Part shown: positions 5,268 through 11,852 of the stretch, one piece after another | Layout: the number at the start of each line of letters is the position of its first letter | Numbering within the stretch: the first letter of the stretch is position 1 | Assembly (NCBI GenBank): GCA_023415715.1 | Contig: JAEZJP010000167.1 | Span: 1-11,852, forward strand | DNA from: Bacillota bacterium | Lineage (GTDB): Bacteria; Bacillota; Clostridia; Christensenellales; Aristaeellaceae | DNA: 11,852 bases | Direction: 5' to 3' | The notes under the pieces: model-generated | The model's database searches: none | Told to the model about the DNA's origin: nothing | What the model saw: the letters and a program-made list of their open reading frames with translations, nothing else | Position numbers and translations under genes: made by a program

Positions 5268-7496
5268 ATGCGGGACATTCTTCATGGCAAATGGATTTCC
5301 GGCGGGATGAAGGACTCAAAGGCCGCCCCTGTTTTCCGCAAAGTGTTTTCTATAAAGAAGGTGCTAAGCGCAACGCTGTATATTACAGCTTTGGGTGTGT
5401 ATGAAGCAGCAATCAACGGTGTGCGGGTGGGCCGCTTTGTGCTGGCTCCCGGCTGGACGGATTATGAAAAGCGTCTTCAGGTGCAAGCGTATGATGTAAA
5501 AGCGCTGCTAACGGAAAGCAACGAGCTTTGCGTTACGGTAGGCCCGGGCTGGTACGGCAGCCGGCTGGGATGGGATAAGCAGCATCCGGGCTTTGGCCCA
5601 GTGGCATTGATCGCCACACTTCAGCTTCAATACGAAGACGGCAGGTTGGACGACATCGTCACTGACGGAAGCTGGCAGTGGGCCGGGTCGGATGTCCTGT
5701 GCAGCACCATCTACGACGGGGAGACGGCGGACGGGCGTGTACTGCCACGGGATTGGCAAACTGCCGTATGCGTGCCGCTGCCCAAAGATATCCTCCTGCC
5801 CCAGGAGGGGGAGGAAGTATGCGAGCAGGAGCATCTTTCGCCTGTTACCGTCTTCAGGACGCCAAAAGGCGAAGATGTTATTGACTTTGGCCAGAACCTG
5901 ACGGGATATGTGCAATTCACCATATCCGGCCCGGCGGGACATCAAGTGACCGTCCGCCACGCGGAGGTGCTGGACAGGGATGGAAACTTCTACACTGCCA
6001 ACCTGCGCAGCGCCAAGGCGGAGTTCACCTGCATCCTTGCGGAAGGGAAGAACACGTTTAAGCCCCGTTTCACCTTCTTCGGCTTCCGCTATATACAACT
6101 GATTGGCTGGCCGGAAGAAATCAGGAAAGAGAACTTCACCGCCATCGTTGTCCATTCCCATATGAAGCGCACAGGGCATTTTGAGTGTGGAAATCCGCTT
6201 GTAAACAGGCTTTATCAAAACATTATCTGGGGACAGAAGGGAAATTTTCTCGATGTGCCTACCGACTGCCCCCAGCGTGACGAGCGCCTTGGCTGGACGG
6301 GTGACGCCCAGGTATTCATAAAGACTGCGGCGTACAACTTTGACGTGCATAAGTTCTTTCAAAAATGGCTGCACGATTTGAAGTCATGCCAGTATGCGGA
6401 CGGCAGCGTGCCCGCGGTGATACCCGATGTGCTGACAAGGGATGCGGGGCGCTCTTTTGGTACCCTTATGAAGCCCGAGGCGCGGGGCGGCAGCGGATCG
6501 GCCGCCTGGGGTGACGCCGCCTGCATTTGTCCCTGGCAGATGTATGTAAGCTATGGCGACAGGACAATTTTGGCGGAACAGTTTGAAAGCATGAAAAGCT
6601 GGGTGGAATATATAAGGCGCCAGGGCACAGAAGAAGCTTTGTGGGACACCGGCGCGCATTACGGCGATTGGCTGGGGCTGGACGCGCCATCCGGAAGCTA
6701 CAAGGGCAGCACGGACGAAGGGCTGATCGCCACCGCCATGTACGCAAATTCCATGCATCTTCTTGTGAAAGCAGGAAAGGTGCTGGGTTGGGATATGCGT
6801 GAATATGAGGATCTGCATGAACGCATCGTAAAAGCCTTCAGGGGAAAATACATGACGGACGGAAAGCTGTCACGCCCCACCCAGACGGCCCATGTGCTGG
6901 CGCTTAAGTTTGATTTATGCGAAGACAGGGCAGCCGTGGCTGCGTCCCTGGTCAAGATGATCATCGACAACGGCACGCATCTTAGCACGGGCTTTGTAGG
7001 CACACCGTACCTTTTACACGTGCTGTCTGAGAACGGCTATGGGAAGCTGGCCTATTCCCTGCTTTTGCAGGAGTCTTTCCCCTCCTGGTTGTTTTCGGTG
7101 AAGATGGGCGCCACCACCATCTGGGAGCATTGGGATGGTCTAAAGGAAGACGGGACCATGTGGAGCACCGATATGAATTCCTTCAACCATTATGCCTACG
7201 GTGCAGTGGGGGATTGGATGTTCTCGGTTGCCGCCGGCATAAATCCTGTTGAGGAAGCGCCGGGGTATGTAAAGGTCCGTATCGCGCCGCAGCCGGACGA
7301 GCGCCTGGGTTTTGTAAAATCATCATTGGAAACAGCATACGGGCTTATCCGCAGTGAGTGGCGGTATGATGGAGACGCGATTCATTTTGAGATCGAAATT
7401 CCTAAAAACGTGCAGGCAGAAATCGTGATCGGCGGCAAAACCCAAAAGTTTAGCGGCGGCATCTTTACGATGACCGCCGCGAAGGAATCCATATAA
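5268..7496 (+). CDS. alpha-L-rhamnosidase, glycoside hydrolase family 78
   Basis: The 742-residue protein follows the GH78 plan. The N-terminal beta domain has ALYITALG-type and YEAAINGVRVG (about 45-55) and APGWTDYEKR (60-69). A second beta domain has VIDFGQNLTGYV (204-215). The (alpha/alpha)6 barrel carries the catalytic signature DCPQRDERLGWTGD (333-346), with Glu339 the expected general acid, and TTIWEHWDGL (616-625), with Glu620 the expected general base. SFNHYAYGAVGDWMF (638-652) and a C-terminal beta domain follow. These residues hydrolyse terminal alpha-L-rhamnose with inversion. No signal peptide is seen and the protein lacks the extra N-terminal carbohydrate-binding domain of many ~900-residue relatives, so it is a compact, probably cytoplasmic enzyme acting on imported rhamnosides. 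The start is set by the AGGAG site. No rhamnose transporter, isomerase, kinase or aldolase gene is visible beside it, which leaves its substrate route open. Confidence 0.93.
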   Translation: MRDILHGKWISGGMKDSKAAPVFRKVFSIKKVLSATLYITALGVYEAAINGVRVGRFVLAPGWTDYEKRLQVQAYDVKALLTESNELCVTVGPGWYGSRLGWDKQHPGFGPVALIATLQLQYEDGRLDDIVTDGSWQWAGSDVLCSTIYDGETADGRVLPRDWQTAVCVPLPKDILLPQEGEEVCEQEHLSPVTVFRTPKGEDVIDFGQNLTGYVQFTISGPAGHQVTVRHAEVLDRDGNFYTANLRSAKAEFTCILAEGKNTFKPRFTFFGFRYIQLIGWPEEIRKENFTAIVVHSHMKRTGHFECGNPLVNRLYQNIIWGQKGNFLDVPTDCPQRDERLGWTGDAQVFIKTAAYNFDVHKFFQKWLHDLKSCQYADGSVPAVIPDVLTRDAGRSFGTLMKPEARGGSGSAAWGDAACICPWQMYVSYGDRTILAEQFESMKSWVEYIRRQGTEEALWDTGAHYGDWLGLDAPSGSYKGSTDEGLIATAMYANSMHLLVKAGKVLGWDMREYEDLHERIVKAFRGKYMTDGKLSRPTQTAHVLALKFDLCEDRAAVAASLVKMIIDNGTHLSTGFVGTPYLLHVLSENGYGKLAYSLLLQESFPSWLFSVKMGATTIWEHWDGLKEDGTMWSTDMNSFNHYAYGAVGDWMFSVAAGINPVEEAPGYVKVRIAPQPDERLGFVKSSLETAYGLIRSEWRYDGDAIHFEIEIPKNVQAEIVIGGKTQKFSGGIFTMTAAKESI

Positions 7497-7561
7497 CATG
7501 CCGTTTCAAGTGGACTGACAACAACAGAAGAAACGAAACAGGGTAGATAGGCGGAGAAAAG

Positions 7562-7656
7562 CTGTAGGGCGCGACGACCCGGCGCGCCGCAGGTTGGATT
7601 TTTCGGACTTTGAATCAAGGCAGCACACGGCGTGCCGGGCCAAAGCGCCCTACGGC
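7562..7656. repeat. large imperfect palindromic repeat
   Basis: Arms of about 30 bp face each other around a ~35 bp centre. GCTGTAGGGCGC...CCCGGCGCGCCG on the left pairs with CGGCGTGCCGGG...GCGCCCTACGGC on the right, with an unmatched 5-base internal loop and few mismatches. It fills most of the gap between the convergent rhamnosidase and permease genes (7497-7732). It looks like a REP/MITE-type dispersed element without coding capacity. It may also slow transcription from both sides, since no separate T-tailed terminator is visible in this gap. Confidence 0.7.
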
Positions 7657-7732
7657 ATCGTTTGTTTGTTGACCTCTCTGCCAGAGCTTGTGAATTTCGT
7701 AACTTATGTAGTTGACAAAATACGAGAATGGT

Positions 7733-8506
7733 CTACCTTTGGTTCCATTCCATGTGCCTTAGCCTAAGCAGAGTGATACCCATAAAGGCCAGGATCAGGG
7801 CGATGGTGATCAGCAATGTCTGCATCATGTTGGGTGCCGGAGCTGCGTTTAAACTCATGGCCGCATCCAGAAGGCCGGAAGGCAGGTAAGCGGAAATACC
7901 CAGCAAGCTTCCAATATAGCTTGTGCCGTATGCAACGCCAAGCGTAACAAACCCGGCTGCGATGGGCTTTTTGATGATCGCCCCCCACATGAGTAAACTT
8001 GCGACCAGGAACACCATATAGACGCCCTGCAAAAGCCCGCCGAGTATTATGGGCAAAAAGGCTATATCAAAGGAGAACAAAAGCCCGGCGTACGCGTAAT
8101 CGATAGCCAGCGCCGCTGTCAGGATCAGGACCAGCGCCGTGCCGAATACCAGAAGCTTTGCGCCGGCGATCTTCATAAACCGCTTTCCGGAGCACAGGGG
8201 CAATACAAGCGTATTGTCCTTGATTTCCTGTGCCAATAAACCGCACAATGTGAAGGCCACGATCACGGAACCAATTTCAAACACGTCGCCCATATAGCTT
8301 TGGATGCATTGGATCTGCGTCATTTGAAACATCTGCTGGATGACTTCGGGTGTTAAGCCCGGCATCTGGCTTTGCATCACGGAGGGGACGACCAGCTTCA
8401 TCATGACCGGGGTCAGCATAGCAAAGAACAAAAAGCCCGCCGCCAGGATCAGGAACCTGCCGTTGCGCAGGCCGTAGCGCATTTCTTTTGATATTTCATT
8501 TTTCAA
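7733..8506 (-). CDS. ABC-2 type transporter permease (YxlG-like)
   Basis: The 257-residue hydrophobic protein has six predicted membrane segments (about 17-40, 74-94, 115-139, 146-174, 181-203, 228-249). A large extracytoplasmic loop follows the first (41-73), and a conserved-looking QEIKDNTLVLPL stretch (93-104) follows the second, as in ABC-2 permeases. With the ATPase encoded just upstream it should form an export complex. The start is a TTG at 8506, chosen because a full GGAGGTGA site (8513-8520, minus strand) lies six bases before it; the next ATG is eight codons inside with no such site. Its start overlaps the end of the ATPase gene by 11 bases, which implies translational coupling. In Bacillus the equivalent gene order is yxlE-yxlF-yxlG. 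The exported substrate is unknown; lipids, peptides or antibiotics are typical for this class. Confidence 0.85.
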   Translation of the reverse strand: MKNEISKEMRYGLRNGRFLILAAGFLFFAMLTPVMMKLVVPSVMQSQMPGLTPEVIQQMFQMTQIQCIQSYMGDVFEIGSVIVAFTLCGLLAQEIKDNTLVLPLCSGKRFMKIAGAKLLVFGTALVLILTAALAIDYAYAGLLFSFDIAFLPIILGGLLQGVYMVFLVASLLMWGAIIKKPIAAGFVTLGVAYGTSYIGSLLGISAYLPSGLLDAAMSLNAAPAPNMMQTLLITIALILAFMGITLLRLRHMEWNQR

Positions 8507-9416
8507 GGCCGTTCACCTCCTTCAGGAAAATATCCTCCAGCGTATGCTTGTGCAGCGTGAGCGATTTGACGGGGATATCCCCGGCTGCAAAAAAGCCCAT
8601 GAGTTGTTTGGACAGTGCATCCGCATCCCTGGCGGTGACGGTGACAAGGTCATCCTTGACACGAACATCCGTCACGCCGTGCAGCGCGCACAGCCTTTTT
8701 ATAACTTCCCCGTTTAGCGGGAAGGAAGGCTCGATGTCATAGACAGGCAGAATGTGGTCCCTTTGGATGTCGTGAAGGGGCTTTTCCTCAATCATTTTTC
8801 CGGAGGCGATGATGCCTACCGTATCGCACACACGCTCCACATCGTTCAGGATGTGGGTGGAAAAGAATACCGTCTTGCCCATTTGTTTTAAATCCTTCAT
8901 CAAGCGGAGCACATCGCTGCGGCCCTCTGGGTCCAGCGCGGAGGAAGGCTCATCCAGGATCAGCAGGGCGGGATTATGAATCATGGCGGAGGCAATGCCC
9001 AGCCGCTGTTTCATGCCCCTGGAAAACCCGCCTACCCGGCGGTTTGAAGCATCCTCAAGGCCCACCCAGTGAAGCATTTCCTGCACGCGGTCCTTCGTAA
9101 CGGTGCTTTTCCCGCTGTTGCCCAGGTATTCCAACGTTTCCCGCGCGGTGAGCCAGGGGTAAAACCGGGGGTCTTCCGGAAGGTATCCTATATCCAGGTC
9201 GCTTGGGTGGGCGGTTTTCAATACATCCCTGCCATTGACAACACATGTGCCGCCGTTTGGCCGGGAAAGCCCGGACAGGATGTTCATGGTGGTGGATTTA
9301 CCTGCGCCGTTGTGACCGATAAAGCCGTATATCTCGCCGTCTTTTACATTCAGGTCGATGCCCTTCAGCGCTTCGAATGAATGGAAGATCTTTTTCAGGT
9401 TTCTTACGGTGATCAT
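8496..9416 (-). CDS. ABC transporter ATP-binding protein (YxlF-like)
   Basis: The 306-residue ATPase has Walker A GHNGAGKST (34-42), a YLPEDPRFY segment at the Q-loop position (79-86), the ABC signature as GFSRGMKQ (130-137), Walker B LLILDEP (151-157), a D-loop SALD and the switch His188 in FSTHIL. The C-terminal 80 residues form the extra domain common in ABC-2 exporter ATPases and end in the THxLEDIFL-like motif (HTLEDIFL, 290-297). The start is the ATG at 9416, which overlaps the stop of the upstream small gene (TGATG). The frame stays open to 9665, but the added 83 residues only mirror the small gene in another frame. It powers the permease encoded next. The overlaps on both sides show one operon. 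Confidence 0.94.
   Translation of the reverse strand: MITVRNLKKIFHSFEALKGIDLNVKDGEIYGFIGHNGAGKSTTMNILSGLSRPNGGTCVVNGRDVLKTAHPSDLDIGYLPEDPRFYPWLTARETLEYLGNSGKSTVTKDRVQEMLHWVGLEDASNRRVGGFSRGMKQRLGIASAMIHNPALLILDEPSSALDPEGRSDVLRLMKDLKQMGKTVFFSTHILNDVERVCDTVGIIASGKMIEEKPLHDIQRDHILPVYDIEPSFPLNGEVIKRLCALHGVTDVRVKDDLVTVTARDADALSKQLMGFFAAGDIPVKSLTLHKHTLEDIFLKEVNGLEK
8513..8520 (-). promoter_or_regulatory. ribosome binding site supporting a TTG start
   Basis: GGAGGTGA on the minus strand, inside the 3' end of the ATPase gene and six bases from the TTG that begins the permease. Confidence 0.75.
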
Positions 9417-9625
9417 CAGTAGGCCTTCTTTCTGCCGATGATCAAAAACAGCATCGGGCCCAGAAGGTTTACAAACACGCAGATCACAAGCCACAGCCAT
9501 TTGTTCAGGTTTTGTACGCCCTCCCTGAAAATCTTCAGCGCGCAGTAGATGGCAAGCCCCAACTGGATGGCTACAAGGGGCAGAAGCATGAGGATGAGTT
9601 CCTTGGTGAACACAAAACCGTTCAT
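9416..9625 (-). CDS. small PLDc_N-domain membrane protein (YxlE-like)
   Basis: The 69-residue protein has two membrane segments (about 10-30 and 43-64) and ends in a NKWLWLVICVFVNLLGP...IIGRKK pattern. That pattern is the mark of the phospholipase-D-nuclease N-terminal (PLDc_N) family. No phospholipase catalytic domain is present, so it is not an enzyme. In Bacillus subtilis the similar YxlE is encoded directly before the ABC genes yxlF and yxlG and has been linked to negative control of SigY; the same order is seen here, but no sigma factor gene is in view. AAGGAGG lies eight bases before the ATG at 9625. It is the first gene of the exporter operon. The function is probably accessory or regulatory at the membrane. 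Confidence 0.85.
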   Translation of the reverse strand: MNGFVFTKELILMLLPLVAIQLGLAIYCALKIFREGVQNLNKWLWLVICVFVNLLGPMLFLIIGRKKAY

Positions 9626-9642
9626 ATTGAATACCTCCTTGT

Positions 9643-9665
9643 TTGGTACGGTCTGATGATACCAA
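9643..9665. promoter_or_regulatory. inverted repeat at the exporter operon promoter
   Basis: TTGGTA-N11-TACCAA is a perfect 6-bp-arm dyad that covers the -10 box and the predicted transcription start of the exporter operon, 18 bp from the YxlE-like start codon. A protein bound here would block transcription, so it is a candidate repressor operator. Alternatively it folds in the leader RNA. Confidence 0.35.
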
Positions 9666-9685
9666 TAAGGAGGATCATGTGATAA
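9656..9685 (-). promoter_or_regulatory. candidate promoter of the exporter operon
   Basis: On the minus strand, TTATCA (9680-9685) is the -35 and TATCAT (9656-9661) the -10, with an 18-bp spacer. Transcription would start near 9649. The weak -35 is what an activator-dependent promoter would show, in keeping with the tandem repeat just upstream. Confidence 0.45.
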
Positions 9686-9691
9686 GTGACT

Positions 9692-9713
9692 GGAGTCATA
9701 TAAGGAGTCATAT
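9692..9713. promoter_or_regulatory. tandem 10-bp direct repeat, candidate response-regulator site
   Basis: GGAGTCATAT occurs twice, separated by AA (period 12 bp). It ends seven bases upstream of the -35 box and is centred about 54 bases before the predicted transcription start, a usual place for an activator. The adjacent NarL-type response regulator is the obvious candidate to bind it. Confidence 0.45.
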
Positions 9714-9780
9714 GAATATTGGCACTAAAATAGAGGCGGAGAGAATCTGCCTTAAAAGTATCGTTCAATTATGCGTGCAA

Positions 9781-9856
9781 TGTCATTCTGAGGAACGGAG
9801 TGGCGAAGAATCTTTTATGTTTGGCAATAAGATCCTTCGCTACGCTCAGGATGACA
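9781..9856. repeat. palindromic dispersed repeat between regulator and exporter genes
   Basis: TGTCATTCTGAG...GCGAAGAATCTT faces AAGATCCTTCGC...CTCAGGATGACA around a short centre. The left arm has about six extra bases (GAACGG). The TGTCATTCTGAG/GCGAAGAATCT pattern is a very common intergenic repeat in bacterial genomes, recognised from memory. It lies in the 301-bp gap between the two-component and exporter genes. The rest of that gap holds the promoter elements listed above and nothing else I can identify. Confidence 0.75.
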
Positions 9857-9926
9857 CGAGCGGAGGTGGAATGGATAATGCTGGAGTTGATGTTCCGAGC
9901 ATTTATCAATGCAATGTGATTGCTGC

Positions 9927-10562
9927 TTAAAACCCCATCTTCTTAAAAACGATCACGGCGTTGGCCCGGTCACTTACATTCAGCTTCATGTAGATTTGGC
10001 TGATATAATTTTTCACCGTTCCTACGGTTAAGTATAAGGCCTGCGCGATCTCGCCATTGCTTTTCCCTGATGCCATCAGGCGGATGATTTCCACCTCCCG
10101 CTGGGTGAAGTCTTCCGCATGAACGCTTGGTGAGGCCAAAGGCGAAAGGCGGGAGGTGATCTTGGCCGCGATCCTGCCGGGCAGGATGATGCTGCCGTTC
10201 ATGCCGTCCCGGATGGCTTCCACCAGCTTATCGCTGCCTATATCCTTGAGCAGGTAGCCTGAAGCGCCGTAGGTCATGGCTTTGATCACGTATTCGTCGT
10301 CGTCAAAGGTGGTAAGCACAATGACCACTGTTTCGGGCTGTTCCCCCTTGATCAGCCTTGTGGCCTCCACGCCGTCCATTTTCGGCATGCGGATGTCCAT
10401 GAGCACCACGTCGGGCTTCAGTTTGTGGGCCTGTGCAACGGCCGCTTCGCCGTCACCGGCCTCCCCGATTACGGATAGGTCCTCATGCGACGTAAGCAAA
10501 GACCGGATGCCTTCCCTGATGATGGTTTGGTCGTCTGCCAGCAGAATGCGGATGGCGTTCAT
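9927..10562 (-). CDS. NarL/LuxR-family response regulator
   Basis: The 211-residue protein has an N-terminal receiver domain: acidic pair D10-D11, phospho-acceptor Asp56 in VLMDIRMP, T84 in LTTFDDD and Lys106 in YLLKDI. A linker follows, then a LuxR-type helix-turn-helix (about 150-205) with FTQREVEIIRLMASGKSN and the recognition helix region TVGTVKNYISQIYMKL. It should be phosphorylated by the kinase encoded upstream, dimerise and bind DNA. The ATG at 10562 overlaps the kinase stop by four bases (ATGA), and GGAGGTGA lies six bases before it, so the two are translationally coupled. The nearest likely target is the exporter operon downstream on the same strand, from its tandem repeat at 9692-9713. 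DesK-type pairs beside ABC-2 exporters are known in Bacillus (LnrJK with LnrLMN, YvfTU with YvfRS). Confidence 0.94.
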   Translation of the reverse strand: MNAIRILLADDQTIIREGIRSLLTSHEDLSVIGEAGDGEAAVAQAHKLKPDVVLMDIRMPKMDGVEATRLIKGEQPETVVIVLTTFDDDEYVIKAMTYGASGYLLKDIGSDKLVEAIRDGMNGSIILPGRIAAKITSRLSPLASPSVHAEDFTQREVEIIRLMASGKSNGEIAQALYLTVGTVKNYISQIYMKLNVSDRANAVIVFKKMGF

Positions 10563-11852
10563 GCATTGTCACCTCCAGTCGCGCTGCCTGTGGGAATGGT
10601 GATGCTTACCGTAAAGCCTTCACCCTTTTCGCCGGTGGCTGTAAGCGTCCCGCCGATGCTGCCGGCGCGCCTTGACATGTTATTTAGGCCAAAGCCAAAC
10701 TCAAACTCCTGTGCGCCGCTGCCATTGTCTGTAAAGGTCATGGTGACGGCGCCTTTGTATTCCTGAATCAAAAGATCGGCGCGGGTTGCATGGCCGTGTT
10801 TCAAACTGTTGGTGGCACACTCTTTCAAGGCGTTCAACAGCACGCTCTGCTGGATGGGCAAAAGATTTGTTTGAACCTCTATGATAGAAGTGATCTCAAG
10901 GCCTGTCCTGCGCTTTATGTCTTCGGTCCATTCGTGGATGGCAGGCTGGAAATCTTTTTCTCCGCCGGCCTGGATGGTCCTTACCGCCTGGCGGATGTCC
11001 AAAAGCCCCTGCCTTACCTGTTCACGGGCCAGGACCAGCTTTTCCCGGGCAGCCTCCGGATCCTGCTTTGTAAGCTTTTCCCCGGCTTCGATGGCGATGG
11101 CTGCGCTGGTCAGCGTATGGCCCACGGTATCGTGTATTTCCCCGGTGATCCGGCTTCTTTCGGCCAATACGGCCATTTCCTCCAGCTTACGCGACTGTTC
11201 CTTCATGGTCTTCAGCGCTGCTTGAAGCTGCGTGTTCAAAAAAAGCTGTTTTTTAAGCATGTAAAATGACATGAACACCATCACATACACCAGCAGGTTC
11301 ACGTAGATGTAGCTGATGATATCATCAGGCGAGATAATGGGATTTGACACTACCTTCAGAATGTTGATGGTGAGGTAGGCGGTAAGCATGGATGCGGAAT
11401 AGATCTTGGAGGTTTTCGGCGGGAATGCGTTTACGATGCCTGCCATGACAGCCAGCACAAGAAATTGCCCGCTCCTGGTTGCATCCAGATAGTCAACCGC
11501 CAAAATCAGCGGGATTTGTGCCGCGGGCAGCAAATGATACAGTGCTTTGGGAAGTTTCTTCCCTATAAGGCCGTGGACAATCATCAGCAAAAAGCAGGCG
11601 GACAGCAGCCATTTGATGACGGGGGAAAGGTCCGCTGCCATCCCCATGAAGAGGAGGCGCAGGGAAAAGACCTCATATGCCACTACCAGCAGTACAAATA
11701 TGCCCTGGCGGATGTGGCTGTCGATCTCGTAATCCCCTGTGTCATCCTGCTGATCCGCTTCCTTTTTTCTGGTCAGAAACAGATAGGCCGCCGCGGCCGG
11801 AATATTGAATACCGCGATGGCAATGATGTACAGCGTTTTTTTATGCTGGGAA
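10559..11852 (-). CDS. DesK-like sensor histidine kinase, N-terminus beyond window
   Basis: The reading frame stays open to the right edge with no stop, so the 5' end is missing; 430 residues are visible. Numbering from the edge, hydrophobic segments lie at about 6-27, 49-68, 80-96, several between 105 and 170, and one near 178-200. A coiled-coil linker (about 203-230) follows. The HisKA_3 motif has phospho-acceptor His240 in GEIHDTVGH. The HATPase_c domain follows with Asn348 in KECATNSLKHG, the G1 box DNGSG (375-379) and a GFGLNNM box (386-392). It should sense a membrane signal and phosphorylate the response regulator encoded next (ATGA overlap). A GTG at 11683 could be taken as the start, but it sits inside a hydrophobic helix with hydrophobic, in-frame sequence upstream, so the longer form is much more likely. 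The segment at 4-30 resembles the PLDc_N pattern of the small exporter protein. Confidence 0.9.
   Translation of the reverse strand, partial: SQHKKTLYIIAIAVFNIPAAAAYLFLTRKKEADQQDDTGDYEIDSHIRQGIFVLLVVAYEVFSLRLLFMGMAADLSPVIKWLLSACFLLMIVHGLIGKKLPKALYHLLPAAQIPLILAVDYLDATRSGQFLVLAVMAGIVNAFPPKTSKIYSASMLTAYLTINILKVVSNPIISPDDIISYIYVNLLVYVMVFMSFYMLKKQLFLNTQLQAALKTMKEQSRKLEEMAVLAERSRITGEIHDTVGHTLTSAAIAIEAGEKLTKQDPEAAREKLVLAREQVRQGLLDIRQAVRTIQAGGEKDFQPAIHEWTEDIKRRTGLEITSIIEVQTNLLPIQQSVLLNALKECATNSLKHGHATRADLLIQEYKGAVTMTFTDNGSGAQEFEFGFGLNNMSRRAGSIGGTLTATGEKGEGFTVSITIPTGSATGGDNA

Noticed and set aside
5508..6374. 288-residue minus-strand frame opposite the rhamnosidase
   Set aside because: It is a long antisense frame due to base composition and has no domain; the plus strand encodes clear GH78 motifs over the same bases.
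7712..7717. TTGACA on the plus strand before the permease stop
   Set aside because: No -10 box follows at the right distance and no plus-strand gene lies downstream, so it is probably chance.
9417..9665. N-terminal extension of the ABC ATPase frame to 9665
   Set aside because: The 83 added residues lie over the PLDc_N gene in another frame and show no homology; the ATG at 9416 overlaps the upstream stop as TGATG, typical of coupled genes.
10790..11269. 159-residue plus-strand frame opposite the sensor kinase
   Set aside because: It is antisense to the HisKA_3/HATPase region, which is unmistakable on the minus strand.

Overview
The window looks like chromosomal DNA from an anaerobic Bacillota (Clostridia-type) bacterium of roughly 50-55% G+C. 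The pointers are strong GGAGG-type ribosome binding sites, a TTG start codon, house-keeping-like promoters with 17-18 bp spacers, and gene families typical of that group: an HxlR regulator, a YxlE/YxlF/YxlG-like exporter, a DesK/NarL-type two-component pair and a CoA-disulfide-reductase/rhodanese/TusA/DsrE fusion. The intergenic spaces carry at least four different kinds of palindromic dispersed repeat, as seen in many gut Clostridia. I see no phage, plasmid, transposase, CRISPR array, tRNA or rRNA. The genus cannot be fixed from this sequence.

Layout. 1-450 is non-coding and repeat-rich. 556-1391 (+) is a promoter and a GNAT acetyltransferase of the ZmaR-like type. 1409-1738 (-) is an HxlR-family regulator, and divergent from it, 1903-2478 (+), is a stand-alone pyruvate-kinase-C-terminal-like protein; several candidate control sites lie between the two. 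A two-way terminator (2504-2538) and a double-hairpin repeat (2560-2607) separate this from 2608-5070 (-), an 820-residue sulfur/thiol enzyme with four fused modules. Divergent from that gene is a GH78 alpha-L-rhamnosidase (5268-7496, +). After another large palindrome (7562-7656) come minus-strand genes to the right edge. In transcription order these are a DesK-like sensor kinase (cut by the window edge), a NarL-type response regulator, a 300-bp gap with a palindromic repeat and a well-formed promoter region, then a small YxlE/PLDc_N-like membrane protein, an ABC ATPase and an ABC-2 permease.

How the genes work together. The right third is the clearest functional unit: a two-component system next to a three-gene ABC exporter operon. 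That operon's promoter has two tandem copies of a 10-bp sequence just upstream of its -35 box, where a response regulator would be expected to bind. The left part groups thiol-related functions: an HxlR regulator with the conserved N-terminal Cys of redox-sensing members, its divergent partner of unknown function, and the CoA-disulfide reductase fusion. Whether these are co-regulated is inference only. The rhamnosidase has no visible sugar transporter or rhamnose pathway beside it and no signal peptide, so it probably acts in the cytoplasm on imported or small glycosides.

I did not find a clearly unprecedented system. The points most worth checking are the tandem operator, the N-terminal extension of the sensor kinase that resembles the small exporter protein, and the HxlR/PK_C divergent pair.
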